Origin: Gossypium raimondii
Taxonomy: Eukaryota; Streptophyta; Magnoliopsida; Malvales; Malvaceae
DNA length: 64,000 bases
Direction: 5' to 3'
Assembly (NCBI RefSeq): GCF_025698545.1
Contig: NC_068577.1
Span: 44,161,250-44,225,249 of the forward strand
Shown here: piece by piece, positions 22,475 to 35,271 of the stretch
Layout: each line of letters begins with the position of its first letter
Numbering within the stretch: the first letter of the stretch is position 1
The notes under the pieces: model-generated
Told to the model about the DNA's origin: nothing
Database searches by the model: none
The model's input: only the letters and a program-made list of their open reading frames with translations
Translations under genes and position numbers: made by a program

Positions 22475-24175
22475 ATGGAGAAAAGCGTTGGTGTAACACT
22501 GTCTTCTGGTGGCGGTATTGGACGTTCAACTAAGAAAGTACGTTGTAGACCAAAGGAACCACTTGACCCAGATGACCCCATAGTGGATGCGAAAGGAATG
22601 ATGGTGAACTCGAGTGGTAGTACAAATGAATCGTGGAAAGACAAATTGATGGGTAATAGTACTGATGGTGAGAAACCTTAGAAAGAGGAGGATTTTGAAT
22701 TAATGGAAGGTAATACTACAAATGAGGTCATCAATGGTATCCTCTCTATTACTTTCTTTGAACGAGTACACCCGTATATCACCCAAAGCATGTCTTGAAC
22801 TGTAATTGTTAAACTTCTTAGCAGAAGGATCTTTTATCTCACCATGTCTAGCAAGTTACAGGTCATTTGGAAAACAAAACATCCATTACAGATTATGGAC
22901 TAAGAAAATGATTGTTTTTTAGTTAAATTTCATGAGAATAAAGATTACCTTGCTACTTTATGGGGGGACCGTGGACTATCTTTAACCAATATCTTATGGT
23001 ACGGCTATGGACTCTAGCCTTTACAATAGATCAATCATTACCTAATAATCTGATAGTTTGGATTCGTCGACCTGGGATACAATAGGAGATGTAATATAAG
23101 AGCTTACTAAAATTTATCGAGAATGTGATTGGATCAGTGGTGAAATTTGAATATTATACGAATGTTAAATTGAGGGGTTAGTTTGCTAGATTGGCAGTTT
23201 TTGTGAATTTGGGGAAGCCTTTAATCTCGAAGGTCAAGATTGACGGCAGGATTCAACGGGTTGAATATCAATCCTTACCCATGGTTTGTTTCAACTGTGA
23301 AAAGTATGGCATTGTAGATAAGTCTGTCCTCACAAAGCAGGGCAAGAAACTGATCCGGCGGTGGAAGAAGATAAATCACCAAAGCAGGAGACGGTGTTGC
23401 AAGAGAAGGTAGAAGCACAAAAGTATGGGTCGTGGATGATTTTTGAACGAAGGCAAAGGAGGAAGGCAAGAACAGTGGTGGCGAAGGCGGATGGCATCGT
23501 GAAGGCCAACATGGTGAGTGATTCTAGATTTAAAATTCTAAACAAGAATCATGAGGAATTGGTAGGGGAAAATCTGGGGAATTAGATGATAAATATGTCA
23601 ATTGATTTAAGGGCAAAAATTAGGGAGATTAAGGATGTTGGAAAGGAATGGCGACATGGTGGAGAAGCAAATAAGGGAAAAGGTAAAGGCAAAGGAAACT
23701 CTAAGGGTAAAGGGAAAGGGCCAGCATTGGTTAGTGGACCCAAACATAATAATAACATGCTAAAATAGTTCAACAAAATAGGCGGCTCTTCTGCTGGGCC
23801 GAATGTTAAACCTTTTGATGATGAATCAAAAATGGGGTCAATTTTAATGGATAAGAAAATGGGTCAAATTAATTTTCAAGTTGTGGGTCCATCTTTAAAC
23901 GAGAGGAAAAATGTTGCAGTAAAATTTCTTTCCAAAATAGTTATTTCGCAGAAGGCTTTCAAGTTTCAGATTCGCAAAATAAAATGGGAGAAAATTTTGG
24001 GCAAAATCTAGATGATGAGGCAGAAAGCAGAATGGGTGATAACATTGACCAAGAACTGACGAATCTGCTGGAAAGTGAGCAACCTTCAATGTCAATGGTA
24101 GGGGTAATAAAAGATATTCTACAATAGCTGAATCATAAGGTTGGGGAAGATATGGTGATGACGGGGAATGTTGTC
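22475..24175 (+). pseudogene. LINE ORF1 remnant (DUF4283 / zinc-knuckle type)
   Basis: Starts at ATG 22475 (MEKSVGVTLSSGGG). Further on, the stretch LAVFVNLGKPLISKVKIDG then IQRVEYQSLPMVCFNCEKYG (about 23190-23310) is the DUF4283-plus-CCHC segment of plant LINE ORF1 proteins; only the first half of the zinc knuckle is clear. It is followed by a basic, lysine- and glycine-rich tail (GKGKGKGNSKGKGKG near 23690). Stops occur from 22679 onward, and coding resumes in other frames. The frame appears to run on into the segment beyond the solo LTR. Confidence 0.75.
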
Positions 24176-24486
24176 TGTCGAAACCATTTTAAAAAAAAAA
24201 TAGGGATCGATTTAAAAAAAAAATGGGAGTCGTCACTGATTTTTTATTGAGGTGTGATCGGATCACCTTGAAAATAATTTTAGGTCTGCAAATTTTCGGG
24301 AGTCTGTTACGCACGAGGAAGGGTTAGCACCCTCGTAACGCCTAAAATTAGTACCGAATTGATTATTTAATGTCTTAGCGTCAAGAATTTGAAAAGATTT
24401 TAAAATATGATCTTTGAAGTTTAACTTTGAGTAAACCAAATTGAATAATAAGACGGACTCATTTTGAAGAAATAAATTGCTACACT

Positions 24487-24800
24487 CAGTGAGTTAGGTT
24501 GCAACAATTCGATCTTTGAAATTAATTTTTTTCCTTTTTAGAAAATCATGTGATTTAAAAAGGAGATTCGATTATTTAAGCAAATCTAGAAATTCGAATC
24601 CAGTAAGTTAGGGTTTAATCTCTCGAAATTCTTAAACAACTGACATTGCCTTTATTTTAAAAAACGAGATAACAAAATGTTGTATCCAGTAAGTTAGGAT
24701 CAAACATTTTGAAACCTTAAGAATTTTAATCGTGATTTTAATAAAATGGACGCTTGATCGTCTGAATTCATCGAGAAGAATCGAAGTCCAGTAAGTTAGG
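24487..24800 (+). repeat. Degenerate AGTAAGTTAGG repeats in the solo LTR
   Basis: AGTRAGTTAGG recurs at about 24487, 24602, 24689 and 24789, each followed by an AATYCTCGAAA-type segment. Spacing is about 85-115 bases. Confidence 0.7.
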
Positions 24801-26083
24801 GCCTAATTCTCTCGAGAACCTACGAACGCCAAGCCTTTTTAAAGTTTATAAAATAAAATGATTATGACCTTAATAAAATACAACTTTTACAAACGGAACA
24901 TGATTAAATAATGATACTACTAATAATTCAAACTTAAATTAGAAACAATTAAACGAATAATAGGCCAATACAAATATTGATTTAAATCATATTATACAAA
25001 CATCCATAAATTCATAATCAATAAAAAACAAACAAAAACAATACAATAAAAAGTAAAGAAAAAAAACAGTGATAACAATAAATAATGCAAATATGTACTA
25101 CAATTAGTAAGGGAATAAAAGGTTTGAACAAATTTTAATGAAAGATCTTGAAAACACAAAGAAATAAAAAGTAAAATAAAAGTGAAAAGCTTGGAATTAA
25201 TATCTAGATTCTAATCTATATAAATAAAACTTAGTAAAATAATAGTATGTACTTAGTAATAATCTATAAAAGTTGAAATAAAACAACAAATTTAAAAGGA
25301 AGAGTGCTTCCCTACGTAACACTATTATTTGAGATTAATAATATATTATTATACATATATATACGCATATAGTAAAAAACATATTACATATACATAATAT
25401 ATAAGGATGTAAAATATTATTATTATAAATCAACTTTCTATAAGAAAATATAAGGTTAATCCTATATAAAATACAAATATATAAAGAAAAATAATCATAC
25501 GATAATAAGAACAAGTACAGTATAAAAAAACAATAAATTTCCTAAATAAAAAACTAAGCAACAAGAGGGATTAAATCACAAACCAAACCAAATTAACAGG
25601 GAGCAGCTGGAATTAAAGAAAAGTGAGGGACCATGCTGCAACACGCGTATTACATGGGGGCCCGATTGGGAAATATCCCGCTTCCCCAAAACGCAGTGTT
25701 GCAAGCCGGGCCGAAATGGAACGAAAATAGAATATGAGGGCTAAATCAGAAAAGAAGAAGAGGCTTAATTCAAAAAAAAGGAAAACGGAAGGGCTAGTCG
25801 TGCAAATATCCCTCTCTATGCCAGAACGCGCGGGTCTAGTCGCGTCTGGGTCGGGTCATCGGGTCGCGCCCTAAAACGATGTCGTTTAAGAGCCACTGAA
25901 TTAGGCAATACGGCGACGTTTCTTGATTTCCCTTAAGCCCCTCTTTAAACCTCATCTGTTACCCTAAACAAAAATAATAAAAAAAACCTAAAATCTTATT
26001 CCATCTAAAACAAACACCAAAAATAAATAAGGGCTCAGCGTCGTTTCGTGCTACATCAATCGACGGCGGCTTTCCGAATCCCG

Positions 26084-26282
26084 AGCACGACTCCGATTGT
26101 GACGAAGCGAACTCGAGACCGGTCGCCAGGTAAGTCTGCTTCCAACTCCTCCATTTTAAAAAGAAAAAAGAAAAAAAAACATAAATGAACTCCCCTCCCG
26201 CCTCTGTGGCTCAACTGTTCAGGGGACCCTTAGCCTCGTCCGACCCCGATTGTGACGGAGCGAACGGAGACCAGGTAAGCCT
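26084..26282 (+). repeat. Duplicated GC-rich segment with splice-donor-like AGGTAAG
   Basis: The segment CGATTGTGACGRAGCGAAC appears at about 26094 and 26247. Each copy is followed within about 35 bases by CCAGGTAAG, a consensus plant 5' splice site. It lies in the 3' half of the solo LTR. Confidence 0.75.
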
Positions 26283-26995
26283 CTCGTTCCCTTTCTCCTT
26301 TATATTTTAATGCCAATCAATGAACAAAAGAGCCAAGAAAAAGAAAAAAAAAAAGCAAAGAGATTCACCATCACCTTTCTAACTTTTTGATTTCTTTGAA
26401 CGAATTTTTTTGTTTACAATCCGCCTATTTTTTTTTGTCTCTGTCCCCTTTACAAAAGGTTCCCCCTTTCATTTTATAGCCGAAATCAAAAATAAAATCC
26501 CCCAGAATCCTTTTTAACATTTTTCTTTTTCCTATTTTCTGATTTGCTGGTGATTTCTATTCTTTTTGCCTGCTTTCTCTGCTTTTTTTTTGTTTGTTTG
26601 TCCTTCTTACAGGTATGTGGAGGCCGTACGGTGATGTGGCACGGCTCGGTGCAGTGCATGGAGGCGGGGCACGTGGTGGTGGCGCACGTGCGAAGGCACA
26701 CGAGAGGGCAGAGGCTCGACACGTGGAGATGAAGGCCCTGGGTGGCTGTGGCGTGGCACGTATAGAGGCTAATTGGTGTGCGTGGAGGCTGCTAGGGTTT
26801 GCCACAGTGCATTATGATATTGGGCCTTTTGGGCTGAATCGATTTGCTAGGTTTAGGTTTAGAGCTAGGCTAATTTGGGTAGTTTGGGTTAAAATGAGTT
26901 GGGCCACATTGGGCCTGTGTAACTGGACATTTGATTTTATTATTATTTAAATCTAGTTTTAAAATGACCGGGTAAAAATTGGTTATTACATTGTC

Positions 26996-29900
26996 GATGT
27001 TGAGGGTCCAGAGGATGAATTTCTAGTGGATGCGGAGGCTGTATGATTTAAATGGTAAAAGTAGATTTCTTTATTTTTTTATATGATGATAATGGATTTC
27101 AATTTTTTTTAGAACTGTCAGGGGTGTGGACACCCTCGTTTCCATAATTTTTTAAAAGAGTATAGAAGAAAGTTTTCTCCAAATTTTGTTTCATTGTTTG
27201 AAACTCGAATTAGTGATCTTAAGGTAGATTCGGTTATTGCTAAGTTGGGTTTTGAGTATTCTTTTAGAGTCGAAGCATCAAGCTTTACAAGGGGTATATG
27301 ATTACTGTGTAACGAGGGCACTCGGGTGGAGATTTTGAAAGTTCATCCTCAATTTATTTATATGTGAATCCATGATAATAGAAGTCGATACCTGGTTTTT
27401 TGCACTGCAGTTTTGCAAGTCCAAAATGAAGCACAATGGCTCAATTCTAGGATAAGTTGGACTACATTGCCACTGAAGTGAAAGAGTCATGGATGATTGC
27501 AAAGTGATTTTAATGTCATTATGTGTGGGGAAGAAAGACAAGGCGATTCTGAACTTAGTTGAGTAGGAGTAATCGTTTCAGGTCTGTTTTCCCCCAACAT
27601 GGACTTCTTGATTTAGGATTTTAGATACCAATGTTCACGTGGAACAGGGGAAATTTATTTCAAAGATTGGATCGAGCTATTTACAATAAGTATTGACAGG
27701 CTTTTACATCTAACACAACTGTGTGACACCTACACAGGTTGAAGTTTGACCATCGGCCACTCTTGATCTCAGCGCATCCGAAGGAGTCAGTGGAAGGGGA
27801 CCAACCCTTTTATTTTCTTCTAGTTCATTGACACACCCCGAGTTCCAAGATGTTGTGTTACAATTTTGGAGTAACGATGCGAACATTGTGATGAATTTAG
27901 AGAACTTTACTTAGTCGATCCAAGTTTGGAACAGAACAGTGTTTGGTAACATTTTTGCTAGAAAATGGAAAGCAAAGACGAAACTAGAATGCATACAAAA
28001 AGCCTTGGAACGGTATAATAGCACGAGGCTTAGATTGAGGGAAGTAAAAGTACGACTTGAAATTGAAAACATACTGAACCAAGAGAAACTATTTTGGTTT
28101 CAAAAGTCCAGGAGTGAGTGGTTATTGAATGAGGATAGAAATACAAGTTTTTTCCATAATCGCACATTGAAGAGGCGTCGACAGAACCGAATTGCAGGTT
28201 TGAAAATAGAGGGTAATGAGTGGTGCTATGATATGAAATCCTTAGGAGGCATGCGGTTGAGTATTTTTCAGCTTTATTTACAGTGGACCCATACTCAATT
28301 GGGAGCTTTCCTGTCAAGGGGCATTTTTCGAATTTGGAATCTCATATCGTTAGTGATCTATGTTCCAAGGTCAATATGGAGGAGATTTGATGTTCTGTTT
28401 TTAGCATGGCTTCGTTCAAAGTGCCGAGTGTGGATGGTTTTCATGCCAAATTTTACCAAGAAATTTCAGATATCGTAGGAAGTAGTGTCTTTCAGATGGT
28501 TCAACATGTTTTTTTAGGAGGAGATTTGGACCCAAAACTTAACAAAACTCTCTTGGTCCTTATTCCTAAAAGAATTGGTGCAGAGTTGATCAATCAATAC
28601 AGGCTCATTAGCTTATATACAGTTTTGTATAAAATTATTACAAAGACTATTGTTATTCGTCTTCAACAAGCTATGTAGGTGCTGGTAAAACAGAATCAAT
28701 CAAGTTTTATTGCATTGTGAAACATTTCTGATAACATTATTATTGTCTAGAAAGCGATTCACACAATAAAGAATATTAAAGGCAAAAAGGGTTGAATGGC
28801 AATCAAGGTAAATCTTGAAAAGGCTTATGATAAGGTGTGATGAGATTTTTTAAATGGCACTCTATTGGATGCTAGGGTTCCAAAACCATTGGTTAGAATA
28901 ATCATGTAGTGTGTTTCTTTATCGACAATGCAACTGATTTGGAATGGATCACTTTCAAAGAGTTTCAAGCCAACTAGAAGGGTGTGACAGGGAGATCCAC
29001 TCTCTCCGTTCCTTTTTGCACTTGGCATGGAATGATTGGGTCACTTGATTGAAGTAGCTATTGGGGAAGGTATATGGGAACCATTAATGTTATCACGCAG
29101 GGGACCAAGTGTGTCTTATCTATTTTTTGTTGATGATCTGGTGCTTTTTGTAGAGCCGATGAAAATGGAACGGATTGTATGAAACATGTTCAGGATCAAT
29201 TCTGTCTTTTCTCTATCCATAAAGTTAATAGACAGAAGACTCAGTGATTTTTCTCTCACAATGTATCTGAGGAAGTAGTAATAATTATATGTGGAAAGCT
29301 AGGTTTCTTCAGAGTTAACGAATTGGGAAAATATCTCAGTATGCCACTTTTTCACAACAGAGTTGGAACTAATACTTTCTAATTTATTTTGGATAAGATT
29401 CAAAATTAGTTGAATAGTTGGGATGCTAGTAAGATGTCATTTGTTGGCCGTCTCACATTGGTAAAGACAGTATTACTTATGATTCCCAATTATTTTATGG
29501 CTACAGCTCGAATTCCAATCATGATCTGCAAGGAAATTGTAAAGCTAGCTCGTGGTTTCTTGTGGGGGAACATCAAGCTCAAGTAGAAAACCATCACTTG
29601 TTAACTAGAAAGATTGTTGTATGACGGTGTTAAATGGAGATTTAGGGATTTGGAAGTTGCAAGACCAAAACAAACTATTTCTTTTAAAGTTGTAATTTAA
29701 TTTGGTCGCTAACATGGAGAAGTTGCGGGTTCATGTTCTACGCAATAAATGCAATGTTCATGAAATCATCGCAAAAGACATACGTCGAAGTAACTGTTCA
29801 TTCATATGGAGATCCATTATGAGTGTATGGAATGAAGCTAAACAGGGTCTCATTTGGACTATCCGTGATGGGAGCTTGGTAAATTTTTGGAATGATACTT

Positions 29901-31170
29901 AGTTAAGGGATTCGGGTTCGTTAAAATTGCAGTGTATTGGTAATGATCCCCTGGATGAAACTCTTCGCGTGTGTGACCTTGTGACACCAGAAAGAGAATG
30001 GAATACAGAATAGTTATCCACGATGCTCCCTAAAGATATTGTTGTCCGAATATGTGCTTGCAACACACTGTTAAGGGATTCAGGTTTTGATAAAATCTCT
30101 TGACAGTGGCTATCGGCAGGGAATTTCTCCCTTGCAGAAATGTATAAGCATCTTTTTAACACTAGTGGACCAAGGCAGTTTGGATATGACAGATTAATTT
30201 GGAGAGTTGTGGCACTTCAAAGGGTGCGAGTTTTTCTATGGTTGCTTATCCGAGATAGACTTTTGGCCAACAAGGAACATACAATGAGAGGTATGACATC
30301 GATTCTTTTTTTGCAAGCAATGTGGTTAGTCTGTAGAAACGACAATTCATGTGGTAAGGACTACGATTTTGCTCAATCGATTTGGAAAGCATTGATTTCC
30401 AGGAAAAATTGGAAATTTTTTCTTTAACTCAACACTTGAGAGATGGATTCACTGGAATATCACAAACAAAGGGGAATTAAATTTCGGTGGAGGAAAATGG
30501 TCGATGTTTTGTACAATCGTCACTTGGTTCCTTTGGAAGAACTATAATGACTTTATCTTCAACAATGATAGGGGGAACAGCTAGAATTTGATAGCCTCGG
30601 CTACGACATGAGCAAGATTGTTTGGAAAAAAATGGTTGCATAGAGCAAATGGCATAGTTGGCAAATGCCTGAACTGGGATGGGTCAAGATTAATATTGAT
30701 GGCTCGATGTCGACAAGCAGAAAAAGGGCAACAGTAGGAGGAACGTTGAGAGGACCAAACGGAGGGTGGTTAGTGGGTTTTGAAATGGTAACAGGTATGG
30801 TTGATATTTGCCAAATTGAAGCTCAAGTTATCCTTGAAGACTTGAAGCAAGCATGGATGAGGGATTTCAGACAGGTTGAGGTGGAAAGCAACAATACCCT
30901 GTTGATTGATACTATTAGGAACGGCTTTGCAGCAAATGTTAATACAGTAGAAGTTCAACTAATTCATGAGTGATGTAATAGAGACTGGCAAGTTAAATTT
31001 ACATGTCTTGAGAGAAAGCAACAAAGTTGTTGATTGCTTAGCAAAGACGGCGGGAGATGGAATGAATCAATTGGTTGTACTTGTTGATCCACTGTCACAT
31101 ATACGAAGGCTTCTGAAGGAGAATATTGACAGCTCAATGCAAGTAACATCATTTGGGTTCTAGCTTTAGT
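26996..31170 (+). pseudogene. LINE ORF2 remnant (endonuclease, reverse transcriptase, zf-RVT, RNase H)
   Basis: The endonuclease part (about 27120-27560) is recognisable in pieces such as FEYSFRVEASS. A linker region with WLLNEDRNTSFFHN lies at about 28120. Reverse transcriptase covers about 28400-29160, with PSVDGFHAKFYQE, LVLIPK and an intact FVDD box at 29126-29137. The zf-RVT segment (FSLAEMYKHLF ... RVRVFLWLLIRDRLL) is at 30130-30290. RNase H (INIDGSMSTS ... CQIEAQVILEDLKQAW) is at 30665-31000. Many stops and frame changes separate these pieces, so it is inactive. Confidence 0.85.
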
Positions 31171-31233
31171 GGTAATTTAGTCATGTACTAAATCCGCTTT
31201 TTATTTTCAACCAAAAAAATTAATTATTTTATT

Positions 31234-31870
31234 ATTATTTTATATATTAAAATTATTTATTAATTGAGAAGATTTAACCTCATTATTATTGCTGTCGTCG
31301 TTATGTTGTTGCCTTAATTTTTGCCCTACTTTCATACTCTCCTTTCACGCTGTGCAAAATTTAAAATATTGTTCATCCTTATTTGCAATTAAGGACAGCT
31401 TCCAAATAAAAGAATTTTACATCCAACCAAATAAAAAAAAAATAGTATTATTAGTATTGTGTTAAGTAATCTATCCTATCACCATAGCTAATCAAATATT
31501 CTTTCATTCGAACATCTTTTCTCGAGTATGGTTGATAAAAGAGTTGAAACCCTGTGGTTTTCATTTAATTGACTCTATAAGATTTTATTTTATTTTTTAA
31601 CGATCTCAAGCTTAAAAGTGGGGCAAGTTGGATTGATTTTATTATTAAAATTTTTGAAGTTTTCAGAGTCAGTTTTAAAACAAACCCTCCACCCACCCAT
31701 TTACTAGAATATTACTTTTTTTTTAAAAATATTTACAATACTTTATAAACGTATTAGGGTTGGTTGTATGAAAATTAATATAAAGCTAGATTATTTTCCC
31801 CACTTCATTGGGGTTGCTTAAACACATGGGTGATCTTTTGTTTTTCTCATTTGCTGTACAAAAGTGTTTT
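31234..31870. other. AT-rich spacer; nothing recognised
   Basis: No coding or repeat structure that I can support. Confidence 0.5.
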
Positions 31871-31874
31871 GCCT

Positions 31875-32540
31875 TAATTAGTACTCATGGGTGAACAAGC
31901 GTCAAGCATGTAGATGCTTTTGCATTCAAGATAAACGGTGACCAGCATGCATGAAGACAAGTTTACCATCAATTTAAGGGGAATTACGCAGATTCTTGGG
32001 TCTAATAGGTAGGTTTCTTCAAGGTTACGGCTTGTTATAGTCAGAAACCTATTTGACCTAAAAAGAAGAATGCCTTTCAGTGATCCCCATTTCAATTCAA
32101 GCAAGCCCTAACCACATTTCCTATCCTTGGGTTGTCATTTACAGTACAAGGCATATTCTGTAGTCTGACCATTTTAGTGTCTTTCATTTTCCACTTATGA
32201 TCAAAATTTCTTGCAAAAGTGGAACCACAAGGCCTACTGATGAAGCTCTTGCCATTTGATTTCACCATTGTTTACAAAGCTGGAAAAGAAAAATATCGGT
32301 GTTGCTTTCTCAAATACCCCATCATGTTGATTTCTTAGCTCTTGGTATCCCAGTTCTGTTGGATATAACTCATCCATGAAGAACTACCCATACCAAATTT
32401 GGGAGGATATCTCACTGGATCTGATTTGGGGACTACCCAAGTTTGGTGGTTAATGATACTATCCTGGTGGTCGTCAATCGTCTCAGCAAATTCTTTAATT
32501 AACATGACAGCTGTTGACCCCCCAAGCACCGCCCAAAACG
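31875..32540 (+). pseudogene. Ty3/gypsy pol relic (RT/RNase H and integrase pieces)
   Basis: Scattered blocks in plus-strand frames match gypsy pol in order: LRRFLGLIGRFLQGYGLL (about 31980-32030), QFKQALTTFPILGLSF (about 32095-32145), LLPFDFTIVYKAGKE (about 32248-32290) and, further on, an integrase-like DTILVVVNRLSKF (about 32455-32495). The blocks are joined only through several frame changes and stops, and no LTRs were found. A very old fragment. Confidence 0.72.
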
Positions 32541-34546
32541 GCTATATTTTTGAATCTTTTTGGATTGAATTTGGAGCCTTTTGCTTTCAATTTGATTAAA
32601 TTTCCCGTTGCTTCCGTAATGTTTCTAGAAACCAAAAAGAAAATGATATTCAAAGCTTTCTTTTTCTTTCAAATTAATTTAGTTTCTTAATAAAAGACCG
32701 TATTTTCAAATAAAGAATGTTATCTTTTCGATTAAAATATTTGTATCTTTACCGAATTTAATTTATATATTTTATTAAATTTAGGTCTTGTTGTTATGGT
32801 TATTTTGAATATTTTATAAAATTTGTAAAATAAAGAAACTAAATTTCTTGAAATTAAATTACAAATGCATGCTTTAATCTATTTAATATAATAATTTTCA
32901 TTATTTGACTAATTACAATCAATTTTCTTTTTACCCATCTATCCACTAGTGTACAAATTAATTAAACTTATTTTAAATTTATAAATAAGGGCGGCACCAA
33001 AAGATAGATATAGGCTTTGACCCTTTTGATTTGGTAAAACTGCATATTAAATCCTTATATTCTATAATGCTCTAATTATCAAAATGATAAAATTTCTGTT
33101 TTGCCCCTAAAGAAAATAGAATTCTATTTCGATCCCTCACTATAAAAAGTTTGAGATTATACCTTTTAATTTCTTTTAACATTTCATTATATCCTAAATG
33201 AAACATGTGTTACCTTGAAAATTGCTTGACATGTTTTTGAAGAAATTTGGTAATGTGAATAAATTGACAATAATTTCTCTACATGATAATAAAATGGTAA
33301 GTAAAATAAAAGTTTCAAGTTGGGCTCTGCTTGATAAAGTGTTGAAAAATTCAATCAATTAAAAGTTAATATTTTAAATAACTTAATTTTTAAATACGTT
33401 TGATAACCTATGATATAACTATTGGATAGAATAATTTTTACAAAAAGTATGGAAAATAATAAATAGAGAGGACTTACTTAGCACTTAATATAGAATAAAT
33501 TTAATTATTTTTATTTTATTTTATTTCATGTAATATTATATTATCTTTTATCAAATTTTATTTTTTGGTATAACCTCTAGAACTACCAAATATGAATTAA
33601 GTGATAATTTTATCAAATTTAATATTATATTATCTTTAACTCTTAAATAAGAGGATAATGCGTTTCAACGCACTCAAACCCCCATTCTCTACTCAATCAG
33701 CGATGATAAATACATTTATAACACATTGTAAGCAAATGAGTTCATATTATAAGTGTATTTTAATGGCTCGTCCTTTACAATAGGTTGGGAAAAAATTAAG
33801 TGATACCAAATACGAATTATCAGTGAAAGTATCATAGTGATCCTTATATTATATTTGGATTGTATTTTGATTTTTCTATTGAAAAATAAGTAAATTGGTC
33901 TATGTACGTTACATGAATGAGCAAATAGTTCATTCGTTAGTTATCCCATAAAATGCTTATTTTCGTGTCGCATTTATGAGGTACAATTTAGTTTTAACCT
34001 TTACAATTTTATTCAATTTGGCCCTATTGTTTTATTTGAAGCAAATTGGCTCTCAATCTTTCATTGTTGATGTAATACTATTTTATCTTACATGTCATGT
34101 TGGTAAATAATTTAAAATTATTAAAAAAAGAATATATGAATAAAAATTCTAATTTCAAAATTATGGAAAAACTCTTCAAAATGAAAAAAAATCTAAACAT
34201 AAAATTTCAAAAATTATACAAGTATTATAATGAATTTGTGTATATTTTAAGAAATTTTTTATTTTTGGAGATTTTTTTTTCATAATTTTCAGAATTATAA
34301 TACCATGTCAGTAATAAAAATTTTGAGGGATAATTTTCTCTAAATAAAAAGAGTAGAGACCAAATTGAATAAAAATGTAAAGATCAAGAGCTAAAATTGC
34401 TATTATCTCTTAAACACAAAACACCAAAATAAGAGCTTGTTAGGTTGGGGGGCATATGAATAGATTCTAGCCCAATTCGGTGGGCCTACCACCAAACATT
34501 AGTTAGGTTGGCTGTAATACTATTACAATCCAAATCTATTCAGGGT
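32541..34546. other. AT-rich intergenic DNA with a weak inverted repeat
   Basis: No gene. At about 34000-34040 and 34335-34382, sequences of the type TTTATTCAATTTGG and CCAAATTGAATAAA face each other and may be ends of a MITE-like unit. The rest shows nothing I can name. Confidence 0.4.
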
Positions 34547-34560
34547 CATGTGGCTGAGAG

Positions 34561-35198
34561 TAGACCTGTCCATAGGCCGGGCGGCCCGGCCCGGCCCGAC
34601 GGCCCGCCCGAAATATGGGAGGTTTGGGTAAAAATATAGGCCAAATATGGGCTTGGGCAAAAAACGAGGCTGTTTAGAAAGCGGGCAGACCTCGAACAAG
34701 ATTTTTTGGCCTGGCCCGGCCCAAAATATATTAAATATATATTTTTATTTTTAAAATATACTAGTTTTAGTTTTATTTTAAGTTACAAAATTTTAGATTT
34801 TGTTACAACAATTAATACAATTAACAATTAATAATTTGATGTAATTTGATAATTTTACTAATAATTAATACAATTAACAATTAATAATTTTACTAACAAA
34901 ATGTTAGATTTTACAAAATGTTGATTGGTACAAAAAATATATAATTTGATACAATTTTAATAATAATTAATTTTGATAACAATTAATTTTAATAACAATT
35001 AGTTTTAATTTTAATAAAAATATAATTTTAATTTTAATTAAAAAATGGGCCGGGCCGGGCTCGGGTTCCATATTTTTTCCCGGGCCGGGCCTGGGCAAAA
35101 TCTTAGGCCCATATTTCGGGCCGGGCCAGGCCCAGGCCTAGGAAGTAGGCTGAAATTTTTTGTTGGGCCCGGCCCGACCCGGCCCATGGACACCTCTA
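34561..35198. mobile_element. hAT-type MITE, 638 bp, exact 8-bp target duplication
   Basis: Starts TAGACCTGTCCATRGGCCGGG-like and ends with the reverse complement (GGCCCATGGACACCTCTA), with GC-rich ends of repeated GGGCC/GGCCC around an AT-rich middle. The 8-mers GCTGAGAG at 34553-34560 and 35199-35206 are identical, the hAT hallmark. It encodes no transposase. Confidence 0.95.
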
Positions 35199-35234
35199 GC
35201 TGAGAGCCCTCACAGCACAGGCACAATGACGTAA

Positions 35235-35271
35235 TTATCAGGGGTGTGCTCTACCACTAAGCTAATAGACC
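35235..35271 (-). pseudogene. Plastid trnI-GAU exon 1 fragment (tRNA pseudogene)
   Basis: The 37 bases read on the minus strand have the D-arm sequence of a tRNA (TAGCTTAGTGGTAGAGC) and an anticodon arm ending CTGATAA. This is exon 1 of the intron-containing plastid isoleucine tRNA. Exon 2 is absent, so it cannot make a tRNA. Confidence 0.85.

Larger units (their letters stand above)
24176..26990 (+). mobile_element. Solo LTR, 2.8 kb, with TTGTC target duplication
   Basis: Starts TGTCGAAACC and ends TTATTACA; identical 5-mers TTGTC flank it (24171-24175 and 26991-26995). LINE sequence continues across the junction. There is no internal domain, no second LTR and no polyprotein, so it is a solo LTR left by recombination, or a very long-LTR derivative. 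Plant chromoviruses of the Tekay/Del type have LTRs this long. The open stretch at 26594-26950 is G-rich LTR sequence, not a gene. Confidence 0.88.
22418..31218 (+). mobile_element. L1-type LINE, near full length, interrupted by a solo LTR
   Basis: ORF1 (DUF4283/zinc-knuckle type), then endonuclease, reverse transcriptase, zf-RVT and RNase H regions occur in plant L1 order. The 3' end is A-rich (CCAAAAAAA). The 15-mer ATTAATTATTTTATT is present at both ends (22403-22417 and 31219-31233), as expected for a LINE target duplication, though it is AT-rich. Removing the 2.8-kb solo LTR at 24.2-27.0 kb leaves about 6.0 kb, the usual size of a complete plant L1. All reading frames are broken. Confidence 0.85.

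Noticed and set aside
26594..26950. 118-residue open frame rich in G, A and R
   Set aside because: Lies wholly inside the solo LTR in a GC-rich segment, has no recognisable domain, and overlaps open frames on both strands, which suggests composition and not coding.
30770..30958. Minus-strand open frame over the LINE RNase H
   Set aside because: Antisense shadow of the RNase H domain on the plus strand.
35235..35271. A functional tRNA gene
   Set aside because: Only exon 1 of an intron-containing plastid tRNA is present, so it is a pseudogene inside a plastid fragment.
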